From Candidatus Cloacimonadota bacterium (GTDB lineage Bacteria; Cloacimonadota; Cloacimonadia; Cloacimonadales; TCS61), in contig JAGGWC010000103.1 in assembly GCA_021157645.1 (NCBI GenBank), positions 1 through 5,335 of the forward strand: DNA of 5,335 nucleotides. Direction: 5' to 3'. Under the pieces are notes generated by a model. That model ran no database searches, was not told the DNA's origin, and worked only from the letters and a program-made list of their open reading frames with translations. The translations under genes were made by a program, and so were the position numbers. This document shows, piece by piece, positions 1 to 5,335 of this stretch; position 1 is the stretch's first letter, and the number at the start of each line of letters is the position of its first letter.

Positions 1-773
1 TACTTACACTTGTCGATAAAAACAGATTTGAGTTAATGCATGCTGAAGAATATTTGGGACTTCTCTCTTACGATACAGTTTCTGCAATATGGGGAAAGAC
101 AAATAAATTCTCTGTGGTACTTACTAGAATTGGAATAGATGATATACCATTAACTGAATTAGAGAATCCAGATGAACCAATATCGGGAAGTGACCGACCT
201 TATAAATACGGTTCAGTAAATAATTCTGATATTGTAGTTTACTTCGGTTTCTCCAGAAAATTCGGTAAATATAATATTGGTTTCGCACCTAAACTTGCTT
301 ACCGTAATCTTGCTGATGAAAATGGAGTTGGATTTGGAGCTGATATTTCCACATTTTTCATGTTATCAGAAAAGACAATACTGGCTGTTAAATTGAGGGA
401 TTTCTTTTCTACTCAGATCCTCTGGGGAAACGGAACTCATGAGATCGTTAATCCATCTTTAGATACTGAAGTTAATCATAGTTTTATTCTTCCTGTTTTA
501 AATAGGAATTCCACCGCTTACCTACGTACAGAAATATTCGCAGAAGGAAGAAACACATCTTCTTCTGTTGCAATCGGACCATTAAGTTTAGACTATCATC
601 TGGGCTATAAAGTTAACCTTCATTCTGCTGTTGATCTTTATATGGGTTATGATCTCACGAATATTACTTCCGGCTTAAAACTCAAAATAAATAATTGGGA
701 TATAAACTATTCTTTTGAATATGATAATGAACTTGAAAATTCTCATAGGGTTTCTGTAGGATTAAATCTGTAA
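1..773 (+). CDS. PorV/PorQ-family outer-membrane beta-barrel protein, 5'-truncated by the window edge
   Basis: The reading frame is open from the left edge (first full codon at 3) to the TAA at 771-773, giving 256 residues of a longer protein. The ATG at 36 is internal: the codons before it read LTLVDKNRFEL and continue the conserved block RFELMHAEEYLGLLSYD. That block, followed by a 'GLxRIGIDDIP'-like strand (here VLTRIGIDDIPLT), is typical of PorV/PorQ-type proteins of FCB bacteria. The rest alternates polar and hydrophobic residues as transmembrane beta strands do, with glycine and aromatic residues (VYFGFSRKFGKYNIGFAPKL, and a strand ending VDLYMGYDL), and ends in a final strand HRVSVGLNL. 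The signal peptide would lie outside the window. Relatives act in the outer membrane; PorV is a shuttle/attachment component of the type IX secretion system, but many paralogues in this family have no tested role. dxr starts one base after its stop, so the two are probably co-transcribed. The family call is fairly secure; the specific role is inferred. Confidence 0.8.
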   Translation, partial: LTLVDKNRFELMHAEEYLGLLSYDTVSAIWGKTNKFSVVLTRIGIDDIPLTELENPDEPISGSDRPYKYGSVNNSDIVVYFGFSRKFGKYNIGFAPKLAYRNLADENGVGFGADISTFFMLSEKTILAVKLRDFFSTQILWGNGTHEIVNPSLDTEVNHSFILPVLNRNSTAYLRTEIFAEGRNTSSSVAIGPLSLDYHLGYKVNLHSAVDLYMGYDLTNITSGLKLKINNWDINYSFEYDNELENSHRVSVGLNL

Positions 774-774
774 T

Positions 775-1926
775 ATGAAAAAGATCGCAATCTTAGGAAT
801 AACCGGTTCAATTGGAATCTCTACCATTGAGGTTGTCCGACAGCATCCACAAGATTTTGAAATAGTTCTAGCTTCATCAAATAATAATTATTCAAAATTA
901 TTTGAGTTAGCAAAAGAATTTAAGATCCCAGAACTTGTTATAACTAATTCTGCACTGAAACAAAAAATTACAGATATTCCAAGAAATTCTAGTCTTACTT
1001 TTGGTGAGAATGAGTTACAAAGAAAAATTGGATCAGTAGAATGTGACACTATTTTGAACGCAATTTCCGGCTCTGCCGGATTGCGTTCTTCAATTACTAC
1101 CATCTCTAAAGGTATTGATCTCGCTTTGGCAAATAAAGAATCACTAATTATGGCTGGACATAAGATCATGAAAATGGTGAAAAATTCCAAAACAAATCTT
1201 TTACCTGTAGATAGTGAACACAGTGCCATTCTGCAAGCAATTGGGAGTTCTAAACCAGATGAAATACGTTCCATTATTATTACTGCTTCTGGTGGTCCAT
1301 TTAGAGATCTGCCTTTAAATGAATTTAAAAATATCACTCTGGAAGACGCACTTAAACATCCAACCTGGAATATGGGAGCAAAGATAACAATTGATTCTGC
1401 CACAATGATGAATAAGGGATTGGAAATAATCGAAGCACACTGGTTATTTGATAAATCTTATGAAGATATAAAAGCTGTAATTCATCCGCAATCAATTTTA
1501 CATTCTTTTGTAGAATTTATTGATGGCTCTATAGTCGCACAACTAAGCTTCCCAACTATGAAAATTCCGATTCTCTACGCTCTTTCTCATCCTAAACATA
1601 TTAAATCAACTATCCAGAAAACAAACATTCTTGATCTTCCTAATTTGACTTTTAGTGAGCTGTCAATTGAGAGATACCCACTTTATGATACTGCCATTAA
1701 TGCAGGCACGGAAGGTGGAATTTTACCAACTGTTTTAAACGCTTCTAACGAAGCTGCGATAGATCTTTTCTTAGATAGGAAGATACATTTTACAGATATA
1801 AGCAGAATCGTTGAGAAACAGATCAGCAAATTCCATAATTTTCAAAACCCAAGTATTGAAGAGATAATTAAAATAAATAAAGACGTATATAATCAAACAA
1901 AACAGAATTACAAAAACCTGATCTAA
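775..1926 (+). CDS. dxr: 1-deoxy-D-xylulose 5-phosphate reductoisomerase (DXR/IspC)
   Basis: The product converts 1-deoxy-D-xylulose 5-phosphate to 2-C-methyl-D-erythritol 4-phosphate using NADPH and a divalent metal. This is the first committed step of the MEP route to isoprenoids, in the cytoplasm. At 383 residues it has near-normal family length and looks complete. The N-terminal Rossmann fold shows GITGSIG (8-14; G-S-T-G-S-I-G is commoner) and later ALANKESLIMAG (117-128). Metal ligands are D146 and E148 in PVDSEHSAI and E217 in MMNKGLEIIEAHW. Substrate-phosphate residues are S172 (ASGGPF), H195 and the loop W198 (HPTWNMG), S208, N213 and K214. The central IHPQSILHSFVEF and the late NASNEAAI are also family signatures. 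The ATG at 775 begins one base after the upstream stop and places the Rossmann motif at the expected distance. A weak TAGGA lies 13 bases before it, so translational coupling to the barrel gene is likely. All catalytic residues I can place are present. The family usually adjoins isoprenoid or envelope genes; the comEC gene downstream is unrelated. Confidence 0.97.
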   Translation: MKKIAILGITGSIGISTIEVVRQHPQDFEIVLASSNNNYSKLFELAKEFKIPELVITNSALKQKITDIPRNSSLTFGENELQRKIGSVECDTILNAISGSAGLRSSITTISKGIDLALANKESLIMAGHKIMKMVKNSKTNLLPVDSEHSAILQAIGSSKPDEIRSIIITASGGPFRDLPLNEFKNITLEDALKHPTWNMGAKITIDSATMMNKGLEIIEAHWLFDKSYEDIKAVIHPQSILHSFVEFIDGSIVAQLSFPTMKIPILYALSHPKHIKSTIQKTNILDLPNLTFSELSIERYPLYDTAINAGTEGGILPTVLNASNEAAIDLFLDRKIHFTDISRIVEKQISKFHNFQNPSIEEIIKINKDVYNQTKQNYKNLI

Positions 1927-1942
1927 TCAGTTCATTTTATTC

Positions 1943-1960
1943 GTGGACAAAGTTTCCCAC
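1943..1960. repeat. Short imperfect hairpin just after dxr
   Basis: GTGG (1943-1946) pairs with CCAC (1957-1960). The next pair (1947/1956) is A-C on the + strand but G-U on the - strand; after one mismatch, 1949-1950 pair with 1953-1954. A T-rich stretch (TTTATTTTTCT, about 1970-1980) starts roughly ten bases later. That is too distant for a standard intrinsic terminator, so a termination role for dxr is only possible. Confidence 0.35.
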
Positions 1961-2014
1961 TAGTTAAAATTTATTTTTCTAAACACATAATTCGTACTCA
2001 AATTTATGATAGTG

Positions 2015-2041
2015 TAACATAATTTATGAAAGATTATGTTA
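2015..2041. repeat. 9-bp perfect AT-rich inverted repeat
   Basis: TAACATAAT (2015-2023) is the exact reverse complement of ATTATGTTA (2033-2041), with a 9-base spacer. It could be an operator-like site or a weak hairpin. It overlaps the outermost possible pairing of the nested palindrome (2037-2041 with 2158-2162), so the two cannot form together. In such AT-rich sequence a chance origin cannot be excluded. Confidence 0.5.
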
Positions 2042-2162
2042 AATCCTTTCCAAAGCTTCACACAACTGTTTTCTTCTTGCTGAGATTCAGAAAGTTTGTT
2101 GGTAACAACCTTCCGAATCTTCTTCAAAAGAAAAGCAAGAAGATAAGCTTCGGAAGGTAACA
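2037..2162. repeat. Nested three-stem palindrome, possible structured RNA (minus-strand bias) or palindromic repeat element
   Basis: Three stems nest inside each other. The outer stem pairs 2045-2058 with 2145-2157 (AAGCTT/AAGCTT, one wobble, then CCTT with a bulged T at 2047) and may extend with 2037-2041/2158-2162. The middle stem is 10 perfect pairs, 2072-2081 with 2134-2143 (TCTTCTTGCT/AGCAAGAAGA). The inner hairpin pairs 2083-2094 with 2109-2120, has a bulged T at 2095, then pairs 2096-2100 with 2104-2108 around a 3-base loop. The three imperfect pairs (2052/2151, 2089/2114, 2093/2110) are A-C on the + strand and G-U on the - strand, so a - strand transcript would fold without mismatches there. 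A competing fold exists: 2108-2117 with 2149-2158 (10 perfect pairs) plus 2118-2124 with 2137-2143, and a 5-base bulge. The element ends 19 bases before the comEC start. The pairing is read directly from the sequence; function is unknown. Confidence 0.7.
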
Positions 2163-2170
2163 AGATTCAT

Positions 2171-2174
2171 GGGA
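2171..2174 (+). promoter_or_regulatory. Candidate ribosome-binding site of comEC
   Basis: GGGA lies seven bases before the ATG at 2182. A second purine cluster, AGGA at 2176-2179, is only two bases from the ATG and is a poor fit. Shine-Dalgarno sequences are often weak in FCB bacteria, so this is only a candidate. Confidence 0.35.
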
Positions 2175-2181
2175 TAGGAAT

Positions 2182-4533
2182 ATGCAAAAAAATCAAGCAT
2201 TGGCTATTCCTGCAATTCTCTGGATTATGGGAATAATAATTGCCAAACAAACAGTTTTTCCAATCACATTTTTATTGATTGTAATTCCAATTTTATTGCT
2301 TTTTTCTTTCATTAAAAAATTGCGGTTTATAAGTTTTTGTTTTGTCGTGATCTTTTTGGGAATCCTTCGATACGATATTCAGTTAGAAATCCCTCAAAAT
2401 AATATTAAGGCAATATTAGTGAACAATCCTACTATTATTCAACATATTGAGGGCAGAATAATCTCAGAAGTAAAAAGTAAAGATGGAAATTTCAATTTCA
2501 TCTTGGAACTTCATCAGATAAAAAAAAGTAAAGTAACCGGAAAAATTAAATTTTATACAAGAACCGACAGCTTAAATTACGGAGATATTATTTCTGTTGT
2601 TGCCACCATTAAAGAACTTCCTGGTTCTACCAATCCTGCATCATTCGATTATAAAGAATTCCTCGAGGCAAAAAGAATTTTTGGTTCCGGATGGTCAATA
2701 TCACCTGTTAAAAAGATTGGGAATAAAACTGAGATATTCCAAAATACGATTATCATTATCAGAAAATATTTACGATGTAGAATAGAGAATAGATTTGGAA
2801 AATATTCCGGTTTTGTAAAAGCGATAGTTATCGCTGAGAAAGATGAAATTGATAATGAACGAAATATAATGTGTAAAGCAGGATTAAGCCATTTGCTTGC
2901 AGTAAGTGGATTACACGTTGGGCTTCTTTCACTAATTATATTATCAGTGCTGAATGCTTTCATACCAAAGAGAAACATCAGCCGGATTATTACAATGTGT
3001 CTACTACTAATTTATGCAGCAATCTGTTTATGGGCACCATCTGTTACCAGAGCTGCTATAATGATAATACTATTTCTTCTGGCAAAAATTATACAACGCA
3101 AACCAATTGCCAATAATATCCTCTTTGCCAGTCTGCTTATAATAACTGCTATTAATCCCAATCAACTTTTTTCTGTAGGACTTCAAATGTCTTATCTGGC
3201 AGTTTTTATTCTATTAAATGTATTACCAAGATTACGGTTTATAAAGATAAAGAAAGAAGAAATCAAGATACTGAGTAGAGGGAAGAAAATATTGAATGGA
3301 ATACTAATTCTCATCTCTACATCGTTCATTCTGAATATTTTTCTCGCACCGCTCACAGCCTACAATTTTCATCAATTCGGATTTAATGGAATTGCCGGTA
3401 ACCTTTTGGGAATCCCACTCATTGGAATGATCCTGCCTTTGTGCTTGATCATAATTTTTCTTCCTGAATTTTTCATCCCACTATTTCAAAATAGTTTCCG
3501 ATTATTAATGTTGATATTTGAAAAATGGACCCGTATTTCTGCTGATCTTCCCCTCCATTTCGATTTCATTTTCATCTCAATTATTCATTTATTTCTGCTA
3601 TATTTTATACTTTTTGCTTTAGTCTCAGCAATTAAAAGTACATCCAGACAAAGAAAATGGATTTTCATTGTTGTTATATTCCTTTCTGGTATTTTTATCT
3701 CGTTAGAAAAACAAAGCTCCAATAAACTTATTATTACCTTCTTCGATTGCGGACTTGGCGATCTTGCACTGATCCAGACTCCACAGAATGAAACCATATT
3801 TATCGATACAGGACCCCCTGAGAAAACAGTAAATTCTTTCCTTCGTTCTGCTCTTCCCTATTTACAGAAAAATGGAATAAAAAGTATCGATCATGTTCTT
3901 ATAACTCATGCTCATAATGATCATTATGGTGGCGTGTTTAGTATATTTGAAAATGTTGAAGTAACGAACTTAATTACAACTGACGAATTTCAGAATAGAA
4001 AAATTTGGGATAGCATTGCAGAAATAGTAGAGATCGAAAGATGTTCAGTTCTAACAATATTGGATACAACTCACATAAATTTTGATAAGATCAATTTTAA
4101 GATCATTCATCCTGACAGAATGTACAAAGATAATAACATTAATAACCTTTCTATTGTTGTACGATTAGATTATGGAGAACTTTCTGTACTCTTTACCGGT
4201 GATCTGGAACATGAAGGAGAAGAATATCTAATAAATAATTATCCGGAATTCCTTGATTGTGATGTTTTAAAAGTTGGACATCATGGCAGTAAAACTGCCA
4301 GTTCCCCTGCCTTTATCAAAGCAGTTGATCCGCAATATGCAATAATTTCTACAGCTAAAAAAAACAGATTTAATTTTCCTCATGAAATAACCTTGGAAAA
4401 ATATGAATTTTTAGGGCAAAATTTAATGATAACCGGTTATGATGGTGCTTGCCAAATTGTATCAGATGGGAACAGTGCAAAGATCACAACTTTTGTATCA
4501 CAGAAAAATATCATTGATAGTGATTTGAAATAA
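2182..4533 (+). CDS. comEC: ComEC/Rec2-family DNA-uptake channel protein with C-terminal metallo-hydrolase domain
   Basis: ComEC carries single-stranded DNA across the inner membrane during natural transformation. At 783 residues this is a full-length three-domain form. Residues 1-65 form about three membrane helices, followed by the soluble DUF4131/OB-like region (about 66-180, with GRIISEVKSKDGNFNF and LPGSTNPASFDYKEFL). The Competence domain spans about 205-500 with many helices and the signatures HLLAVSGLH (237-245), WAPSVTRAAIM (284-294), FSVGLQMSYLAVF (330-342) and APLTAYNFHQFG (389-400). The metallo-beta-lactamase-like domain (about 515-770) has FDCGLGD (521-527; DVGQGD is usual), IDTG (541-544), a complete metal motif H576-A-H-N-D-H581, TGD (672-674), GHHGSK (699-704) and H734. 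The first ATG is preferred because the hydrophobic helix starts right after it. The domain looks catalytically intact, as expected of a strand-degrading nuclease, but whether the cell is transformable cannot be told from one gene. It lies on the dxr strand, across a structured gap. Confidence 0.96.
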   Translation: MQKNQALAIPAILWIMGIIIAKQTVFPITFLLIVIPILLLFSFIKKLRFISFCFVVIFLGILRYDIQLEIPQNNIKAILVNNPTIIQHIEGRIISEVKSKDGNFNFILELHQIKKSKVTGKIKFYTRTDSLNYGDIISVVATIKELPGSTNPASFDYKEFLEAKRIFGSGWSISPVKKIGNKTEIFQNTIIIIRKYLRCRIENRFGKYSGFVKAIVIAEKDEIDNERNIMCKAGLSHLLAVSGLHVGLLSLIILSVLNAFIPKRNISRIITMCLLLIYAAICLWAPSVTRAAIMIILFLLAKIIQRKPIANNILFASLLIITAINPNQLFSVGLQMSYLAVFILLNVLPRLRFIKIKKEEIKILSRGKKILNGILILISTSFILNIFLAPLTAYNFHQFGFNGIAGNLLGIPLIGMILPLCLIIIFLPEFFIPLFQNSFRLLMLIFEKWTRISADLPLHFDFIFISIIHLFLLYFILFALVSAIKSTSRQRKWIFIVVIFLSGIFISLEKQSSNKLIITFFDCGLGDLALIQTPQNETIFIDTGPPEKTVNSFLRSALPYLQKNGIKSIDHVLITHAHNDHYGGVFSIFENVEVTNLITTDEFQNRKIWDSIAEIVEIERCSVLTILDTTHINFDKINFKIIHPDRMYKDNNINNLSIVVRLDYGELSVLFTGDLEHEGEEYLINNYPEFLDCDVLKVGHHGSKTASSPAFIKAVDPQYAIISTAKKNRFNFPHEITLEKYEFLGQNLMITGYDGACQIVSDGNSAKITTFVSQKNIIDSDLK

Positions 4534-4545
4534 AAGATATTAAAA

Positions 4546-4602
4546 GTAGAGCGAGCTGCTAGCTCGCTTTAAAGATCAAGCTGGTCGTTCTACAATATTT
4601 TT
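4546..4602 (+). terminator. Hairpin downstream of comEC, probable transcription terminator or dispersed palindrome
   Basis: The inner hairpin is AGCGAGCT (4550-4557), loop GCT, AGCTCGCT (4561-4568): eight perfect pairs followed by only three T residues (4568-4570). An alternative longer fold pairs 4546-4556 with 4583-4593 (GTAGAGCGAGC against GGTCGTTCTAC) with one G-U wobble on the + strand and one mismatch. That fold is followed by AATATTTTT ending at 4602. Either could stop transcription of comEC. The wobble is favourable on the + strand, which fits a + strand terminator. The role is inferred from position and shape. Confidence 0.55.
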
Positions 4603-4603
4603 G

Positions 4604-4633
4604 GAAACAAAAAAGCCCCGGCAAACCGGGGCT
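4604..4633 (-). terminator. Strong intrinsic terminator of the minus-strand secreted-protein gene
   Basis: AGCCCCGG (4614-4621), loop CAAA, CCGGGGCT (4626-4633) is a perfect 8-bp GC-rich stem. On the + strand it is preceded by an A-rich run (AAACAAAAAA, 4605-4614), which becomes the U-run TTTTTTGTTT directly after the stem in a - strand transcript. This is the canonical Rho-independent layout and ends the gene whose stop codon is at 4716-4718. Confidence 0.9.
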
Positions 4634-4649
4634 AATTTCTAACAACTAA

Positions 4650-4664
4650 CTCTTATTTCATAAG
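4650..4664 (-). repeat. Second copy of the 3' end of the secreted-protein gene
   Basis: CTCTTATTTCATAAG (4650-4664) matches CTCTTACTTCATAAG (4713-4727) at 14 of 15 bases. The right copy contains the last sense codons and stop of the - strand gene (LMK-stop). The left copy reads the same (LMK-stop), is exactly 63 bases away and therefore in the same frame, with a palindrome at 4676-4701 between them. Confidence 0.6.
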
Positions 4665-4675
4665 AAAGAAAAGTT

Positions 4676-4701
4676 GCCTGACCACTCGTGAGTGGTCAGG
4701 C
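4676..4701. repeat. Perfect 11-bp palindromic hairpin next to the secreted-protein gene end
   Basis: GCCTGACCACT (4676-4686) pairs perfectly with AGTGGTCAGGC (4691-4701) around CGTG. The purine-rich left flank (4661-4675) and pyrimidine-rich right flank (4702-4718) can extend the pairing imperfectly. On the - strand the stem is followed by AACTTTTCTTT, so it could act as a first, weaker terminator ahead of the one at 4604-4633. It also has the form of a dispersed palindromic repeat (REP-like). Only one copy is in the window, so this cannot be decided here. Confidence 0.65.
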
Positions 4702-4715
4702 GTAATTCTTTTCTC

Positions 4716-5335
4716 TTACTTCATAAGGATCATTTTCTTTGTAGCGGTGTAGTTACTAGCTTTCATTTTGTAGAAATAAACACCACTTGATGTATTTTTA
4801 CCACTGTTATCTTTACCATTCCATAAGATCTCATGGAAGTCTCTGTCAAGCTCTGCATTTACAAGAGTTTTAACAAGCTGACCTCTCATGTTATAGATGT
4901 CAATTGACACATGACCTGCTTCTTTAAGTGAGAAGCTGATCTTTGTTGTTGGATTGAATGGGTTAGGATAATTACCAGTAAGCTCAGTTACCGTTGGCTT
5001 AAGAATACCATTAGCATCAACGTGAATTACTGGAGCATCAGCTGAGAAATCTGATTCCCAACCACCTTCATATACTGCTGTCACATTATAGATGTATTCT
5101 CCTGTTGGAACAGCTATATCTATATACGTAGTACCGGGCTCACCTGTGTGAATCATAAGACCATCACGGTATATATTATAGCTATCAATTCCTCTTGCTG
5201 GTGCAGCCCAAGTAATCATTATGTTAGGCGGTAATGAAAGTGCTACAACATTTATTGGAACATCAAGTACAACTGTTGCACTTACAGGATCTGTAAGAAC
5301 TGATATTCCATTCGGACTTGTGTAGTATGCTTCTA
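4716..5335 (-). CDS. Secreted FN3-like protein with T9SS type A C-terminal sorting domain, 5'-truncated by the window edge
   Basis: The frame is open from the right edge (first full codon ends at 5333) to the stop at 4716-4718, giving 205 residues of a longer protein. The methionine at 5217-5219 is internal: the 38 codons before it are open and continue the same domain (EAYYTSPNGISVLTDP and onward). Residues 25-104 resemble a fibronectin type III fold (ITWAAPARGIDSYNIYRDG, then TTYIDIAVPTGEYIYNVTAVYEGG). Residues 119-205 form the sorting domain: GNYPNPFNPTTKISFSL, then the FlgD-like pattern VSIDIYNMRGQLVKTL, WNGKDNSGKNTSSGVYFYKM, and the basic tail ending KKMILMK. In FCB bacteria such tails direct export through the outer membrane and are usually cleaved or anchored at the surface. 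The upstream catalytic or adhesive domains are outside the window, so substrate and function are unknown. It is convergent with comEC and ends in a strong terminator. Confidence 0.9.
   Translation of the reverse strand, partial: EAYYTSPNGISVLTDPVSATVVLDVPINVVALSLPPNIMITWAAPARGIDSYNIYRDGLMIHTGEPGTTYIDIAVPTGEYIYNVTAVYEGGWESDFSADAPVIHVDANGILKPTVTELTGNYPNPFNPTTKISFSLKEAGHVSIDIYNMRGQLVKTLVNAELDRDFHEILWNGKDNSGKNTSSGVYFYKMKASNYTATKKMILMK

Larger units (their letters stand above)
1927..2181. other. Intergenic region between dxr and comEC, rich in inverted repeats
   Basis: These 255 bases hold no convincing gene. From left to right they contain a short imperfect hairpin (1943-1960), a 9-bp perfect inverted repeat (2015-2041) and the large nested palindrome (about 2037-2162), then a 19-base leader to the comEC ATG. 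I see no clear T-run terminator directly after dxr, and no promoter I could defend in such AT-rich sequence. A GGGA at 2171-2174, seven bases before the ATG, is the most plausible ribosome-binding site for comEC. An AGGA at 2176-2179 is too close to the start to work well. Confidence 0.7.
4534..4715. other. Convergent intergenic region with three hairpins and a duplicated gene end
   Basis: comEC (+) and the secreted-protein gene (-) converge here. The 182 bases contain a hairpin with an outer inverted repeat near the comEC stop, a strong bidirectional-looking GC hairpin whose U-run serves the - strand, and an 11-bp perfect palindrome. There is also a second copy of the last codons of the - strand gene. 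No coding sequence is supported. Confidence 0.75.

Noticed and set aside
36..38. ATG as the start of the barrel gene
   Set aside because: The frame is open upstream to the window edge and the residues before it belong to the conserved block, so the true start is outside the window.
888..1403. 171-residue minus-strand open frame inside dxr
   Set aside because: It lies opposite the conserved catalytic core of DXR and has no recognisable family pattern; it is a shadow of dxr.
2037..2162. CRISPR array or tRNA-like cloverleaf
   Set aside because: There are no regularly spaced direct repeats, and the stems nest rather than form a cloverleaf. No tRNA T-loop or anticodon arm is visible.
1960..2163. 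67-residue open frame on the minus strand covering the dxr-comEC gap
   Set aside because: It coincides with the palindromic region, so its codons are dictated by the inverted repeats. No domain, signal peptide or clear ribosome-binding site was recognised. It is more likely a chance frame through a structured repeat, although a small peptide cannot be fully excluded.
1927..2181. Promoter for comEC
   Set aside because: Many TA-rich hexamers occur by composition alone; none has a convincing partner at the right spacing, so no call is made.
2649..2978. 109-residue minus-strand frame, with a 62-residue plus-strand frame (2597-2785) and a 70-residue minus-strand frame (3585-3797)
   Set aside because: All three lie within comEC, which has full domain signatures across these positions.
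5217..5219. Methionine as the start of the secreted protein
   Set aside because: The same frame continues open to the right edge, with residues that fit the FN3-like domain. A secreted protein would also need a signal peptide, which is absent here.

Overview
The window looks like ordinary chromosome from an AT-rich, Gram-negative member of the FCB (Fibrobacteres-Chlorobi-Bacteroidetes) superphylum. My best guess is a Cloacimonadota-type bacterium. Three things point there: a PorV/PorQ-like outer-membrane barrel protein, a secreted protein ending in a type IX secretion (T9SS) type A sorting domain, and AT-rich coding sequence broken up by intergenic palindromes. The lineage is inferred from protein style; no rRNA or other marker gene is present.

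Layout. Positions 1-773 (+) hold the 3' part of a PorV/PorQ-family gene that runs off the left edge. One base after its stop, dxr/ispC (775-1926, +) encodes a complete 1-deoxy-D-xylulose 5-phosphate reductoisomerase of the non-mevalonate isoprenoid pathway. A 255-bp gap (1927-2181) has no convincing gene but is full of inverted repeats. They include a three-level nested structure of about 125 nt whose imperfect pairs are all A-C on the + strand and therefore G-U on the - strand. comEC (2182-4533, +) is complete and encodes the inner-membrane DNA-uptake channel with its C-terminal metallo-beta-lactamase-like domain. Positions 4534-4715 are a convergent intergenic region with three strong hairpins. 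One is a textbook intrinsic terminator for the - strand gene and another a plausible terminator for comEC. Positions 4716-5335 (-) hold the 3' part of a secreted, FN3-like protein with a T9SS sorting tail, running off the right edge.

How the genes relate. The barrel gene and dxr are probably co-transcribed and may be translationally coupled. comEC follows on the same strand but is separated by the structured gap, so it may be a separate unit. The barrel protein and the tail-bearing protein are plausibly parts of the same export route (outer-membrane component and cargo), although they are not in one operon here. I see no CRISPR array, transposase, tRNA, rRNA or defence gene. The least-explained sequence is the nested palindrome upstream of comEC and the hairpin and duplicated gene end at 4650-4727.
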